64,000 nt of DNA from Conoideocrella luteorostrata. Lineage: Eukaryota > Ascomycota > Sordariomycetes > Hypocreales > Clavicipitaceae. Shown here piece by piece: positions 34,788 to 46,484 of the stretch (positions are counted from its first letter, which is position 1; each line of letters begins with the position of its first letter). The translations under genes were made by a program, and so were the position numbers. The notes under the pieces were generated by a model, which worked only from the letters and a program-made list of their open reading frames with translations, did no database searches and was not told the origin of the DNA. The stretch lies in NCBI GenBank assembly GCA_032433595.1, contig JASWJB010000073.1:1-64000 (forward strand). The letters run 5' to 3'.

Positions 34788-36317
34788 TTACGCAATGCCA
34801 AGGCCGCTGAGCAACTCTTCTCTAGTCTTGCTCAAGATCTCAGCAATGAGACCTTCGTCATAGAAGCTTCCATTGAAACATGCCGATATTTTCAAGTAGT
34901 CCTTGAATATCCAAACATGACATTGAACATTTCGCAAAAGTATATGCGTGCCCAACCAGAATCCACTCACCCGCACTTTATCTTCAGTGCCAGCACCGAA
35001 CGTGTATTCGGTCTTTAAGTACACGTCCACCTTACCGAGGGAGCTTATATCTAGACTCTGAGCTGGCGGCAGCTCTGGTGGCGGTGGCATGGAAAAGAGT
35101 TGCCTTGTGCGGCGAAGAAGTGGCCATACAAGCTTCAAAAGGGTTGTCTGATTGTCGAGGTAACCGTCAGGTGGCTCTCTGACCAATAAAGACCGGTAGA
35201 CAGAACCAATCTCCTCTGCGACATCATCAAACCCTTTGCCTCGTTGGGTAATTTCACCGTCCAGGACGTCTAGCAAACCCGAGACACGGACGGGCAAGCT
35301 GGAGCAGAAAATTTTCACCACAAAACCGGCCTTTTCTGGCGATTTAACTAGTTGTCTTCGTAGATCAACCGGGAAGAAAGAAGCATAACTTTTGGCGAGA
35401 GGATGTTGAGGATATGTTGCAGCTACGCAGACCAAAGCCGCCTCTACCGCGGCGGCGACGTGAACACCGCACTCTTTGCATGCCAATAAAATACGGGCCG
35501 TTTCTGGCTCACTGAACTTCATGGCTCTTCAACATGTATCACCTAGGACAGTGGCCTCTGAGCCCGGTATCATGGGAAAGACTATACTCGGAATGCCTTG
35601 AACAAAGTCATTGACAAATTCGTCGGTGGTGGAGCGGAGACTGGTAGGCGTGGTAGCCTCATCGAGAAACGCATCGGATTCGACGTCAAGGCATTGAGTG
35701 AGCCCACTGGATGCGACACCATTGGCAGCCATGCAAGAGTTGAGCTGGGCATCCAGGCCCAGGCTGAGAACAGCGCAGAGAGCCGTCATATAGCTGTGGC
35801 CGAGAAGCATCATGCCAACACCGTCAATGCGCCAATGCAAATCACGGATGTGTATTTGCTGCGACTCCGGAAGCCAATGGCATGTTGCAGAGGCCGTTGC
35901 GCGTAACTTGGAAAGCAAGTCATCGGGGTTTGAAGCTGAGACGATATATCCGCTACAATTTTCGGTGTGGTTTATGAAAAACGTATCCGCTGGCCAAGTG
36001 GCCTCGTCTTCATCACCATTGAGAAGCTTAGCCGTAAAAGTCGACTGACCATAGGACGTGTCCCGGGAGGCAGATCCGACTAGGGCTGGATGGACATGGC
36101 AGACGACTAGCCACGCTCGTTGCAGATACAATGACGGCTTTGCGATCGATTTTGGGAAGTCCAAGGTAACGGCCAAAGATGTGGCCCAGTGCTCCCGGTT
36201 GACTGTAGCACCGCTGTCACTCAATAGTTTGAAGAAAGTTTCAGTCAAATCCAGCCGGCGGACGAGGGACTCGTCAGTTGCAGCGGCCCAGGCAAACGGC
36301 GAGGACCTCGAAGCCAT
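34788..36317 (-). pseudogene. Tri3-like acyltransferase with a single in-frame stop
   Basis: CoA-dependent acyltransferase of the condensation/chloramphenicol-acetyltransferase-like fold, closest by eye to the trichothecene 15-O-acetyltransferase (Tri3) group. The catalytic HxxxD motif is intact as HWRID in DLHWRIDGVGM, and the ENCSGYIVSA block precedes it. The frame is continuous over about 510 codons from ATG 36317 to the stop at 34788 except for a TGA at 35,529-35,531. No intron explains it: the nearest possible GT..AG is far too short. A C-to-T change in an Arg codon is the simplest origin. The second half (34,788-35,522) has its own Met but lacks the catalytic motif, so it is unlikely to work alone. 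Neighbouring relics suggest a dead metabolite cluster. Confidence 0.75.
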
Positions 36318-37984
36318 GCTTAGCGCAATGATAGACAGGCTCCGTTACAGTACGGTTGTTGGTAGTAAGATTAACCGAAACCGCGTATTGACTAATGGAT
36401 GCACCTACATGCTCGAGAGTGGTCTTTGTTGCCTACTATGTCTCCCTTCCGCCAAAACTACGACGAATACATATTACACGCACACAATATTCCATCACCA
36501 ACTGATCCAATCAATCGCAGAACCTTATGTGCGACTCAACAAGATTGCTCGTCAAATACAGGTCGCGGCGTAAGTTCGGCTTCGACCGGAAGTATCAGAT
36601 CAACTTGCGTCAACTGCCTTAACATGTGGCTTGGAGCAACGGCTAGAAACTACTGGGTGTCACGATGGGCACTGGGTTTACCCACTGCGCCAGGAACAAA
36701 AAGATCCAGCAGTAGCGGCCGATGCCGAATACCCCCAGTATCCAGCCATATAAGGCGCCTATCGGCCAGAGTCACCTAATGAGCCCCTGACAGTATTAAA
36801 CTAACTGCTTTATAGCGCTTGCATAGTAAGTGTTATTAGGACTACGTACGCTCTCAAAGCCGGCAGGACAAGTGATGGAACCTGTAAGTCATATCAATTC
36901 TTCTCCAGAAAATGTCTCGCTGTTTGTATTCTCAACTAAATTACATCCTAGGTGACCACGTGCCTACCGGCATGGCTTCTGCCGCCGAGCTTATTCCTGG
37001 AATCTTCGCTGCTTCACTACTGACGCATTGCCCTCTTGTCTAATTTCCGAGAGGGAGGAAAAAGATTGTGAATGTCAACGACAACTAATACAACTTCGCA
37101 TCATATGCTAACAGCACAAACTAGCGCCATATGCTGAAAAGAAGGATAGTTGGCTTCAAATGGAAGAAAACAGTGCCCATCTGTAACGTCTTGGAAGCAG
37201 GATATGACACGGAGATTGCAGCACTGCTATTGTATCTTCTTACAATTCTCATTTCGTCGTACCTTGTATGGGATGTGTTTGACGACCGCACGGCCACAAT
37301 TAGGTTCTTAAATTGGATACCAAGGACGTAACGATTTAGGGTACCAATCCCGCCTGCTATTGTACACTACAATAAAAGCAGCACCGTTTTACAAAGAGCT
37401 CTATTACTTGTCTTAGAGCACCAACAGCTACAAAAGCCACACCAGGTTCCTCATGATACAACGAGTGCATGTGGGTCCCAATACGAGAGTGTAGCCTTAC
37501 GGTCATCGACCGGATATAATAATACAGTTCGGCCGATCCAAGTAATCGGGCCAGTAGGATTTTTGACCTGGTTGACTCCACAAGTGCTATGTAAGGAAGG
37601 TTGGCGGGTTCCCATTTTTAGTACTTCCATAACTAATGCGCCTTCATATATATTAGTGGGCCCGAGCCAAACTTTCCTAAATCTGTGTTCTGCAGGTATC
37701 CTTGACCGTAATATACTGAGCTAGCCGGGGTCACGTAGGCTGTCTACAAAACCGCTTACTTGCATCGGGGACATAATTAGTTAATGAGTCTTCCCGACAG
37801 CGGTTGCGACCCACTCCATGGCTTCAATCTGACACAGTCCCGGGAGACTGAGCACTTGGTGCTACATCAAAATAAATAACCCTTATCTACAGAGTAATCC
37901 AAGCCAAGCCCCGATGCATGAATCCGTTTCAGGACTCTGTTGATTCACACACCTGGTCCGTACTCCTGGCTGCGGCCTCCCGCT
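36318..37984. other. Intergenic, no supported gene
   Basis: Several short frames (for example 36,399-36,779 + and 37,357-37,581 -) but no motif I can name. More cluster relics could hide here in a form too decayed to read. Confidence 0.35.
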
Positions 37985-38928
37985 CGCTGCATATCTTGAG
38001 TGTCTCCAATCACTTTCCCCTCGCTCTCGACCAACCATCCGAGCCCAGCGGCACACGCGGTGGCACTGCCTTGCCGTCGGCCTAACCGTTGCCCTTTAAA
38101 ACATCAATCATGACCTTGACCGCCTTGTCGGCGTTACCAGGTTCGCTACCTACAATTTGAGATGCACCCTGAGGGACCAGAAGTGTTGAACTCCGCATAT
38201 GCCCCAACCCGTGGCTTCACATGATGCATGTTGCTATATACCTTCGTATCAAAGTAACTTGGTTCCACCAACAGGGCCTTGAGGCCTGGGGCGAAGCTGG
38301 CGGGCTTCTTAGAGAGATACTCGACAACTCCTATTGCCACAATTAGTAGGCGGAGAATGAATATTGGTTGGGGTCGATTGGGGGGTAACATACCTTTAAG
38401 CACAGGCTTGGCGGAGCAGTATCCCCCAGCACTAGGTTCGGCATACCAAGCGAGCTGCGAATTGATGTAGAGCAGAGTTCCTGTTCTTTGGGCACGAAGT
38501 TTTGGAGTATTGCTCAAGTGATGTTCAACAGGCCGTAGAAGTTGGTTGTGATTGAAGCTTCCACGTCTTCCTGTCTATTTCCCATCAGTTCGTGGCCGTT
38601 TTCTCAAGGATCTGTCACGCGCCACAGGAATACTGACGTTATCTCCTCAACGGCGCCACTGAATATAAAACCGCATTATTGACAAGGACATCAATGCCTC
38701 CGAGGTAGACATCCCAGGCTTGCTGGACTTTGGTCCCAATGTCAGCCACGCTTGCCGTAACGCCCAAGTTAAGAACCGTAGCTCCAGTGTCGTTGATATC
38801 TGCCAGCTTAGTGTCTGCATCGCGAGCCCAGTGGCAATGAAATTACCACCGTTGGCCCGGAGCTGCCGAACGAATCATTACCAGAAGCCGCTGCAGCTGC
38901 CAGTGATCATCCAAGTTGTTGTAGGCAT
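37985..38928 (-). pseudogene. Short-chain dehydrogenase/reductase, multiply broken
   Basis: Starts MPTTTWMITGSCSGFW (38928), the degenerate nucleotide-binding TGxxxGxG position, followed at once by tandem TAA TGA. Later blocks: FVRQLRANGG, DINDTGATVLNLGVTASVADIG, GIDVLVNNAV (the conserved NNAG position reads NNAV) and the active-site region with Tyr-x3-Lys as YCSAK, then FAPGLKALLVEPSYF. The C-terminal VPLGSDGWSRARGK is cut by a TAG before it and a TGA after it. Several frameshifts separate the blocks. It was an NAD(P)-dependent oxidoreductase, perhaps the ketoreductase of the neighbouring cluster (inference). Confidence 0.75.
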
Positions 38929-39268
38929 ATTTCTTGTAGTGCGGCATGGAACGTGAGGATTGAGCACAAATTGTGAAATTTATATTAATAGCATAGCCAG
39001 AATGAAAGTGCCTGGCTTATCTGAGCGTGGAGGTCTTCGAACACCGTTATCGTATGTAGGATGGTGTCGACTAATGCAGAGTCGTGCTACGTCGTTCTTC
39101 CTGGCACTTCATCGGATAAGAGGGGTAAAGTGGATCGAATACATATGGCACTGGGGATTTTAAAATCATATGGTGGCATTCTCTATTTGTTTGTATTCGT
39201 GCAGCCAAGATCATCGACCAACCAACCGATCCAGGGTCATTTCCCATAATGCACGTAACAACCAAAAG

Positions 39269-40290
39269 TTACCAATGCCCCACAGAACCCTCCTGGTTGT
39301 ATATTCTGTAGCATATGGAGTGCTCCGTACTCCATACAATACCATAATCCGGCCACATTATTCCATTAAACATCTCACTTCCCGGCCAACGGCAAAGCGT
39401 ATATCGTCGCGACCACACACCCCCCAGTATCCAAACCATGTCGTCACGGATCCTTGCCAAACAAAGAGATGCCATGGTGCCGCCTACCTTCAGTGGAACT
39501 ACCCAGCCGTAGCTCCATAGTGGTACCCCCAAGAGATCGGGCAGGCTATAAACCAGAAAAGACCCATACCCGCCAGCGACTGTCGTGTGACTCCTTGGCC
39601 GTGCAAAAGAGGGATAGTCTGACGTTGGCGAGCTTGATCACCATCCATATCAGGCAGATCCTGGGCATGTATCGTCGTCACGTTAATAGCCCCTGTTATC
39701 AGGATCCAGGCTTTGACTCGGGGTAAAAGATCTCCACTGGAAAGCACCGATAGAGCACCCCAGTTGAAGCACATGAGGCCTGCGGCATTGAGCCCGTTTC
39801 GAAGCCAGATGTTGTACCTGCTGTCATCGAGGTTATTGTACATCCAAACGAGTACCAGGAGACTAACACTTGGCGTAAAACCGCCGACCATCACACTCAC
39901 TCCAACGGCAACTATGATAGCGGTGAAAAGCCATATTTGCGCCTCCTTGGGTGTCAGTCTGTTGGATGGCAGCAGCCTCCACGGCTTGTTAATTCGATCT
40001 TCGAGCACATACTCTGGCATACGTTGGTTTTCAATGTCCTCAACTAGCAGATTGAGCCATATCCAAGGCAGCATGCGTGGCATACGTCGCACCATTTCGG
40101 GGGCACAAGCAGCCTCTGTGCTTTCCTGGTCTGTCGTCGTCATTTAACCTTCGGATAGGGCAGCTGCCAGGGCAAATATGCTTTGTGGAATAACGACCGT
40201 CTTGAAGTTACTTTTTGTGAAAAGTAGTAGGATTTTTAAGTCGTCGTATATTGTTCGGCTTTTCTGCTCAACGTGGTAAATGTAAGACAT
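39269..40290 (-). pseudogene. UbiA-type membrane terpene cyclase/prenyltransferase with one stop and one frameshift
   Basis: The protein frame opens at ATG 40290 (MSYIYHVEQKSRTIYDDLK), runs through the LFTKSNFKTVVIPQSIFAL segment, hits TAA at 40,144-40,146 and continues in the same frame. The first Asp-rich region is N-x-LVEDIENQ..EDRINKPWR and the second is DLPDMDGDQARQRQTIP; both are the Mg-diphosphate sites of the family. Six or more hydrophobic segments are visible. The frame ends at 39,499, but a C-terminal membrane block (WVVPLKVGG onward) continues in another frame to about 39,380, so a one-base shift lies near 39,510. The family includes membrane terpene cyclases such as that of fumagillin. 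Substrate unknown. Confidence 0.72.
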
Positions 40291-41589
40291 CAAATCTTCT
40301 TACGCTTACTTATCAGACTTATATAAGTACTAGTAATCCCAGACGCGGTTTTTGTATTGAACTTGTCGCGACCCATATCGACAGAAGAGCTGCAGTTGTT
40401 GCCTTTACACGAGGTTCGACTCTACGTAAGTGTCGTTTTGAGTGAAGTAAGAACGGACGAGTTTACATTTGACCCAAGAAGAGGACCACCAAAAAAGAGT
40501 TGTTAACTCTTATATGATGTTGGTGTCCGTGTTATACTGAGAATTGCCCTCCGAGAGTAGTTTCTCATAATGCTATCTCTTTCCTAGACTGTTCTCAGAC
40601 GATGTGAATATTGTACTAAATTATGCAAACTTGGCGAGGCTCGTGAGGAGAAGTTGGCCTCCAGAATCTAGAAATTCCAACCAACCGACACAACTGACGA
40701 GAGTAATGAATCGAATAGCAAGCAGGACTTACTAATAATGCAGACCCGACCGCAGAGGGGGTTTTCCCCCTTTCTTCCAACATGATTGCTTCGCCTCAGC
40801 CGGGAGATGGATGAGAGTCATCTTGAACGAGCGGTCGATAAAAGATGACCCCAGTGCAACACACGCTACGGATTTTGTGAGAAAAAAGGCAACATAGGCA
40901 TCCTTGAAAGGCTGTGAGGACCACAATGATGCCGCCATTGCTACGTCGATGGTCGTTGTTCTGCAGTAGGCGAATTGGCGATGACAAGGAGGCAAATGTT
41001 GGAGCCGGGCAGACGGCAGCAATACCAACCATTGATGTTATTGTTGGATATGCAGACCTTGGCCCCATGCTATCATCCGCTCTCCTCTCAGCGGCGCAGG
41101 TTCCTTCCGTTGGCCCTGCCGGGCGACTCAGTCGCTGATCTTCGATACCACCCACAGCGATGCGGTTATGACATTAACTATTGACCAGCATGACCGACGA
41201 AGAAAGAGTTCATAAATAGGGAGTATGAAAATCCACAATTCCGGTTGGGCATGGTGTTGGGGCCGGGGGGTTGAGAAGCAATGTGCTAATCCTCAATACG
41301 AGTCCCGCGGCACAGGTGTGCTTGTTCGAGCGTGATGCAGCCGCCAGGCTGTGTTGATGATGTATCATAGAACCGACAAAAAAACCGTACTTGAGCAGAA
41401 GGATCCTGCAGTATCACACCGTATGGCCAGGGGCAAAACCAACACAAGTTGAGCCAATGGCCTTGAGTGGAGCCAATGAGAATATTCACCAAGAATAATA
41501 ATGTGTCACAGCATATCAGTAGTTATACTGATATACATACGCCTCTGTACCTGGTGTACTTGCCGACCGCGCGGATGACCCCATTGCCA
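40291..41589. other. Intergenic, possible unrecognised relics
   Basis: A minus-strand frame near 41,155-40,732 contains hydrophobic, protein-like sequence (FFLTKSVACVALGSSFIDR) but I cannot assign it. Nothing else supported. Confidence 0.3.
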
Positions 41590-41862
41590 TCGTTAGGTTT
41601 GCCACCGTCTCTGAGGAAGCATTTTAGAAGATTACACACCATGTTCGCAACGAGGTTGACGCGGTCCTTGAAGGTGCCTGTTGAGGATGTAGATCTTCAA
41701 CAACCACCACATGTATTTGGGGTAGATTTTTTTGTTGCGGTCGAACTTCTTTACTGGTTCTCTAACGAGATTCGCGCCGATATACCTGTGGTACAGATCC
41801 TGAGCAGTTTGAACATTGCTGAGTTTGGCTTTGTAGCAACTGAAAAAAGCGATCATGTATCC
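41590..41862 (+). pseudogene. Polyketide-synthase acyl-carrier-protein fragment, carrier Ser lost
   Basis: The frame reads a typical C-terminal ACP of a highly reducing PKS: a helix with TRLTRSLKVPVEDVDLQQ, then HVFGVDFFVAVELLYWF where active domains have GVDSLVAVELRNW, then EIRADIPVVQILSSLNIAEF. The phosphopantetheine-attachment Ser codon position is 41,728-41,730 and reads TTT (Phe); a TCT-to-TTT change explains it. No ketosynthase or other PKS domain was found upstream, so only the tail of the gene survives. Non-functional. Confidence 0.72.
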
Positions 41863-42472
41863 TGCTTAGAGGTAACAGGCCATTGAAAGGAGACTGCTCA
41901 GTTGCATCCGAGTCTGATCCGATAGAATCCCATATTGTGACCAGAAAGGGCCTGGCTGGCAGAAGCAGTACATGCAGTTCATTTTGCTTTCAAGGAGCCA
42001 GAACCAATTTGCCAGTAGACAGAACAACAGTCCAAGAACAAGAAATCCACATCAACAATAGAGAGGCGTCTATGTAACTGAATGGATCCTCACACTCGAT
42101 GCCGATCTGACCTACCCTGCAAGTCAATCGCGTAATTGGTGGGGTAGTCAGTATTCCGTCGACCCTACTACCGACAACACGACACGGATGGATGTTCGCA
42201 AGCTTACTTCCCTATCACATCGCAGAAGGAACCAGCCGCATTTTCAAATTGCGCGAGCATGCAGTTATAGCATTGTGCTGATAATGAGGCCTCCCCGATA
42301 GACATGTACATGGATACTTATGTAGGCAGCAGGCAACACATGGTTCAATGTGCTTACTAAACCGTCATCCTACACCTACGCCATCCACTCTGCCTGTTTC
42401 TACATTTACCAGCCCTCAAGCACACCCTCATTATTTTCTACTATATACATAAACCTGCCTCTCTTTTATAAT
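41863..42472. other. Intergenic and 5-prime region of the next gene
   Basis: No gene. A CTATATACATAAA stretch about 30 bases before the start at 42,473 may serve as a TATA-like core promoter. Confidence 0.35.
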
Positions 42473-43474
42473 ATGGCCGGCTGTGCTAGTGGTAGCTGTC
42501 AAGTCCCCCTCACAAATCGCAACGACAAGCGCAAAGAGTTCGAAACGGACCCTCGTAATGCGCGAGAGACTTGCCAAGGCCTCCGGGATGATCTATTCGG
42601 CATCGCCCAGCGTTACTTTGATGTCGCCCCGGATCTAGTTCGAATTGAGGAGAACCTGCACGACGCTTGGGATGAGTTGATCCACGCCGCTAAAATCCTC
42701 CCAGCTGGCGATGCTGAGCACGACCGACTCATCACGCTTGTTCACGAAGTCCGAGAACTCGGAGACTCTGTCCGAACAACCCAAGATGACGTGGCTACTC
42801 TATCCAACGGCAAGCGGCTGTGGACGGATCTGCCGTTCCTTGCTGACGAAATCTTTGACTCTTGGATAAAAGAGTCTGCAGTGTTCACGTCTGCTGAAAG
42901 GGCAAGCCTGGCTGTGCTTAGCAGTAAGCTTTGCGCTACTGGGATTTGTGCTCCCGAGATGGCCCGTTGTGCACTTTGGCTCTTCAGGGAGGCGCTCGAG
43001 ACGGAGAAGCCCGGGGCGCATATCATCAATATGCTTCCCGCCTGCCTTGAATGGCTCAGGCACAGCAACATCAAAATCGTAAAATGGTGTGCCGAAAACA
43101 GTGCCCCTCTCTCGCACAAGGAAGATAAAATAGTGACGTCTCCAGGTCCCCTCGCAGCAGGCATAAATGTCCTGGGCGAAGGCTTCAGCGTGGCAAGGTG
43201 GTTGTTCTGGAGGCAACGCCTGGGAGAGCTTTACACGCATGGCAACGGGGACATGGCGAGGCTCAGCAGAGCGTGCTTTGAGCAAATGATCAACACTGGG
43301 TCGTTGGTGGGCATTGATATCCCAGGCGAAAAGAGATACTTGGCAAACATATTCAAAGCTCTTGATGCCGAGCTCGCTTCTCGGGGATTCAAAGGCAGTG
43401 TCGGCGCTGAAGATATTGAGATTGACCCGTCTTGGGTAGCAGAGGACTTGGCTGATCGTCAAATGGTGGAATAG
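42473..43474 (+). CDS. DUF3632-like fungal protein, single exon
   Basis: 333 residues from ATG 42473 (MAGCASGSCQVPLTNRND). The frame is open further upstream but lacks an ATG there. The block RLWTDLPFLADEIFDSW after a helical region with LITLVHEVRELGDSV is the pattern of the fungal DUF3632 family. The rest is predicted helical and cytosolic; no signal peptide or membrane segment. Cys-rich start (CASGSC) is unusual. Function unknown. It stands between the dead cluster and the conserved gene block and shows no lesion. Confidence 0.7.
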   Translation: MAGCASGSCQVPLTNRNDKRKEFETDPRNARETCQGLRDDLFGIAQRYFDVAPDLVRIEENLHDAWDELIHAAKILPAGDAEHDRLITLVHEVRELGDSVRTTQDDVATLSNGKRLWTDLPFLADEIFDSWIKESAVFTSAERASLAVLSSKLCATGICAPEMARCALWLFREALETEKPGAHIINMLPACLEWLRHSNIKIVKWCAENSAPLSHKEDKIVTSPGPLAAGINVLGEGFSVARWLFWRQRLGELYTHGNGDMARLSRACFEQMINTGSLVGIDIPGEKRYLANIFKALDAELASRGFKGSVGAEDIEIDPSWVAEDLADRQMVE

Positions 43475-43729
43475 GCGCCTTGCACCCGCCCCCATCGCCC
43501 ATGTCTCCCAGCAGTAGATCTAGCATCGTCTGCTTCGATACTTTATATGCATTCTCATCTACCCCGCACGACATGAAGCAATTCATCCTAAGTGATGCCC
43601 AGTTTTGAAATATGCATATATTTACTCGTGAAAAAAAAATTGACTAATCATATACACATACAAACATGCATACGCACATAAGACGTAACTTCGTTAACAT
43701 ATTCCCCCGCGACAACAACAGCAACAACC

Positions 43730-45397
43730 TCAATCAGAGTCATACACAGATGACTCGTATCCCACACTACTGGTATTCTCGTGATGACTCGCCTCAGCCG
43801 CACTACTCACCTTTTCCAGACTCACCACCGACTCCTCCTCCAACTTCCTCGAGTACCACTCCACGCCACCCGCGCCGCGGAAATAGCCCTGCCGATCGTA
43901 GACCGACCGAGCGCGAACGTACGGATCCAACTCCCAGTAATTTGCAGCCAGGTCATCCACCAAGCGATCCCGCCTGGCACACACCTCTCTCGCCTTCTCG
44001 CTGAGCTGGCCATTCATGATCCACTCTCGCGTCAGCTCCTCAAACTCCATGGCCATGGCTCGTCGCTCCTCCATCAGGCAGTCCCGCGTGGCGGTGTTGT
44101 TCATCTTGAGGTTCTCGTTCGGTCGAGGTTCCTCGTACTCATACTCCCAGTCTTCCTCTCCGCCGAGCTCCTTGATGATTTGGTTGGGGGCGATGTATTT
44201 TTGGAGGCCTCTCTTGCCGTACGTGAATCTGACTTTTTTGACGAGTGCCGGGTCGAGCCAGAACCGGATGAGTCTGTATAGTGCTGTGGTGGCAAGAATA
44301 GTGTAAGTGATGCTGGATATCGGCATGAAGCATGCACAAAAAAAAAGGAAGAAGAAAAAAAAAACTTACTCTTAGCGCCGAACGGTGCGTTATGAATGAG
44401 AAGAAGCGCCACCGAGTCTGGGTAGTACTCATCAACACATTTTAGAAGGAACTTCAATGGCTTAAGATCAAAGTTGGCGAGCCGGAAGCCACTCAGGTCA
44501 AGCAGAACTGTCTGTAACACACAAAAAGTTAGTCGCTGCTCGAATGCTTAATGTAATGACTGGTGGGAGCAGCCCGCTCCGGACAAACACACTCACCCCC
44601 ATCTCAATCGGATGTCTCAGCGACAGTCGCGCCAGCTCAAGAAGATATATGGTATACCTCTCAAGACTTTGAACACACTGGTCGGAAGACCTATGCAGTC
44701 GCACCCTGATGTAGGTAATTGGTCGACCAAGTCTGTCTGTTCCGTGGAGGAAGCTCTTTCCCCACCGGGCCTGCTTCATAAAGTCGGCGCCCAAGGTCCT
44801 CGTCAACCCCTGGCTGTTCTTTTCGTCCTCCGAAGAACCCCCCTCGCCGAGCTTCATGATGTCGTCGTCTACGGCGGCTTCCATGGTCCTCCAGTATATC
44901 GTCTTGCCCATCATTTTGGTAGCCTCAATGAGATCCCAGTCGCATGCGCGCAGGAATCGGAGCGCCAGCGCATCCGGATGCTCGTGCTTGACCACGTTGG
45001 GCACAATAAGACGGTACATGTGAGGAGTCCAGTGGTCCAGAGCCTCGACAGCCTGCTTTGCCAGCTTCTCCAGGTTCTGCTCATCAGTGGGCAGCAGGGA
45101 GAGCAGCTCAGTCACCAGAGTTGGGTACTTGTCATGAGTTGCGCATTTGCCCCTGGGCATGCTCTTGGACTTCTTCGCCGGCGGCACATACTTCTCCTCA
45201 AGAGTTTTGGCCTTGCTGGTGGCCTCGTCGGCCTCGTAGATCTCAATGAACTTGAGTCCAATGGCCCAAAGAGCCCGGAGTTTGGCCTCTTGCGGCTCAG
45301 TCAGATTTCCCAGGTACCCGTGCGCAATTGTTGGTGCCATGGAGGCTGCCGCTGTGGTAGAGGAGGCATACGACTGTCTTTTCTGCAGCTTGGACAT
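43730..45397 (-). CDS. Sec14-like CRAL-TRIO lipid-transfer protein, 3 exons
   Basis: 498 residues. Exons are 45397-44597, 44511-44370 and 44283-43730; introns are 85 and 86 nt. The second acceptor (CCACCACAG at 44,284) is chosen because it alone keeps phase and restores the family reading NAPFGAKTLYRLIRFWLDP. The N-terminal helix domain contains LRFLRACDWDLIEATKMM; the lipid-binding fold contains DRLGRPITYIRVRLH and TVLLDLSGFRLANFD, then YYPDSVALLLIHNAPF. An acidic, Glu-rich tail follows. The protein should exchange phosphatidylinositol or another lipid between membranes. The start is the first ATG in frame (MSKLQKRQSYASS). Similar to fungal Csr1/Sfh-type proteins; ligand not predictable. Confidence 0.88.
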
Positions 45398-46484
45398 TTT
45401 GCCGATTCTTGATTTACCAATTCTCTTTACAATCAGATAGTTGCACAACCCAGAGAGGTGATGGCTGGAGACGAGATCAGAAAGGCAGGACCCGCGTGGC
45501 CGCCCGGGGGGGGTCGTGCAAAGGTATATAACGCAAAAGTTCTGCTGTAGCTATGCTATACACACGTGAAGAACAGACGGTTTTGTCGGTGGAATAACCA
45601 CAAAACACGCCACAAACCTGTGACCGAGGCTCACGGTCCCTCCAGCCATCGCAACCACAGGCACAGAAACCTGTTGAATGACGAACTAATCGAGGGTGGC
45701 GCGCATTAGTGCCGTTTGACTGATGCGGGGAAGATGCGACTGGCCAGAACTGACTAGCGGCCCTGTGATAGTTTGCGGCAGAGTTGGTTCGCATGCGGGG
45801 AAATCAACGACGTTGCGGGGAACAAAGCCAATGGGGGGCAATGGAGACGTTTCTTTTACATCTTTTTTCATGTGTCTGAGCTCCCTCGCACGCTCCATCA
45901 TGTGCTTCTCCCCCACCTCTTCGACAGGTTTGGCATAGCCAGGTCCGTGACGATCAAGCCGCCTTGGTGGGGGAGCGCAACCAAACGTGGTGTTTAGGCC
46001 GGGTATGGCCAAGGATCCCAGGGATCGCGGAGATCGCGGGTATGGTATGTGCCTGCACCCGATTTCGAGCTCCCGCTGCCCTCCCAGTCGTAACTGCCCA
46101 GCTCCAGGACGGCACACCACCCAACTCTGCCTTGGAGCAAGACTTCTTGACGCTCCAAGACGACAGACCCTCTAGCAGTCTATCTCCATCCAAAATACCA
46201 CCTAAAGCTGGTTTTCAATAGAGGTTGCTCAAATTGTGAAATAGATATGGGTGCAGTCAGGCGGTCGGATCGCTTTGTGAGACGTCTCCGCAAATATTCT
46301 TGCAGGTGCATTGTCCACAAGTGGAACGGCATTATGTTCACCAAAGATTGCATGGTATAATTCTTTTGAGTTCACTTATGTATCCAAAACCACAGCACCG
46401 ATGGCTCGTCTTGTGTCGTCTCGAGCCGCGGACTCCAGTTGTCGTTGGTGGTCGTCGTCTCAATCAGTCGTCGAAGGCTATGCC
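45398..46484. other. Intergenic; one doubtful small frame
   Basis: A minus-strand frame ending at 45,686 reads like real protein in its last 100 residues (GPGYAKPVEEVGEKHMMERA and PLPPIGFVPRNVVDFPACEP), but no ATG-bearing first exon could be joined in phase. It may be a small conserved protein whose start I cannot place. Confidence 0.3.

Noticed and set aside
42742..43495. Long minus-strand frames opposite the DUF3632-like gene
   Set aside because: Antisense shadows; only the plus strand has a family motif and a clean ATG.
44612..45412. 266-codon plus-strand frame opposite the Sec14-like gene
   Set aside because: Antisense shadow with no ATG-linked promoter or domain; the minus strand has the conserved protein.
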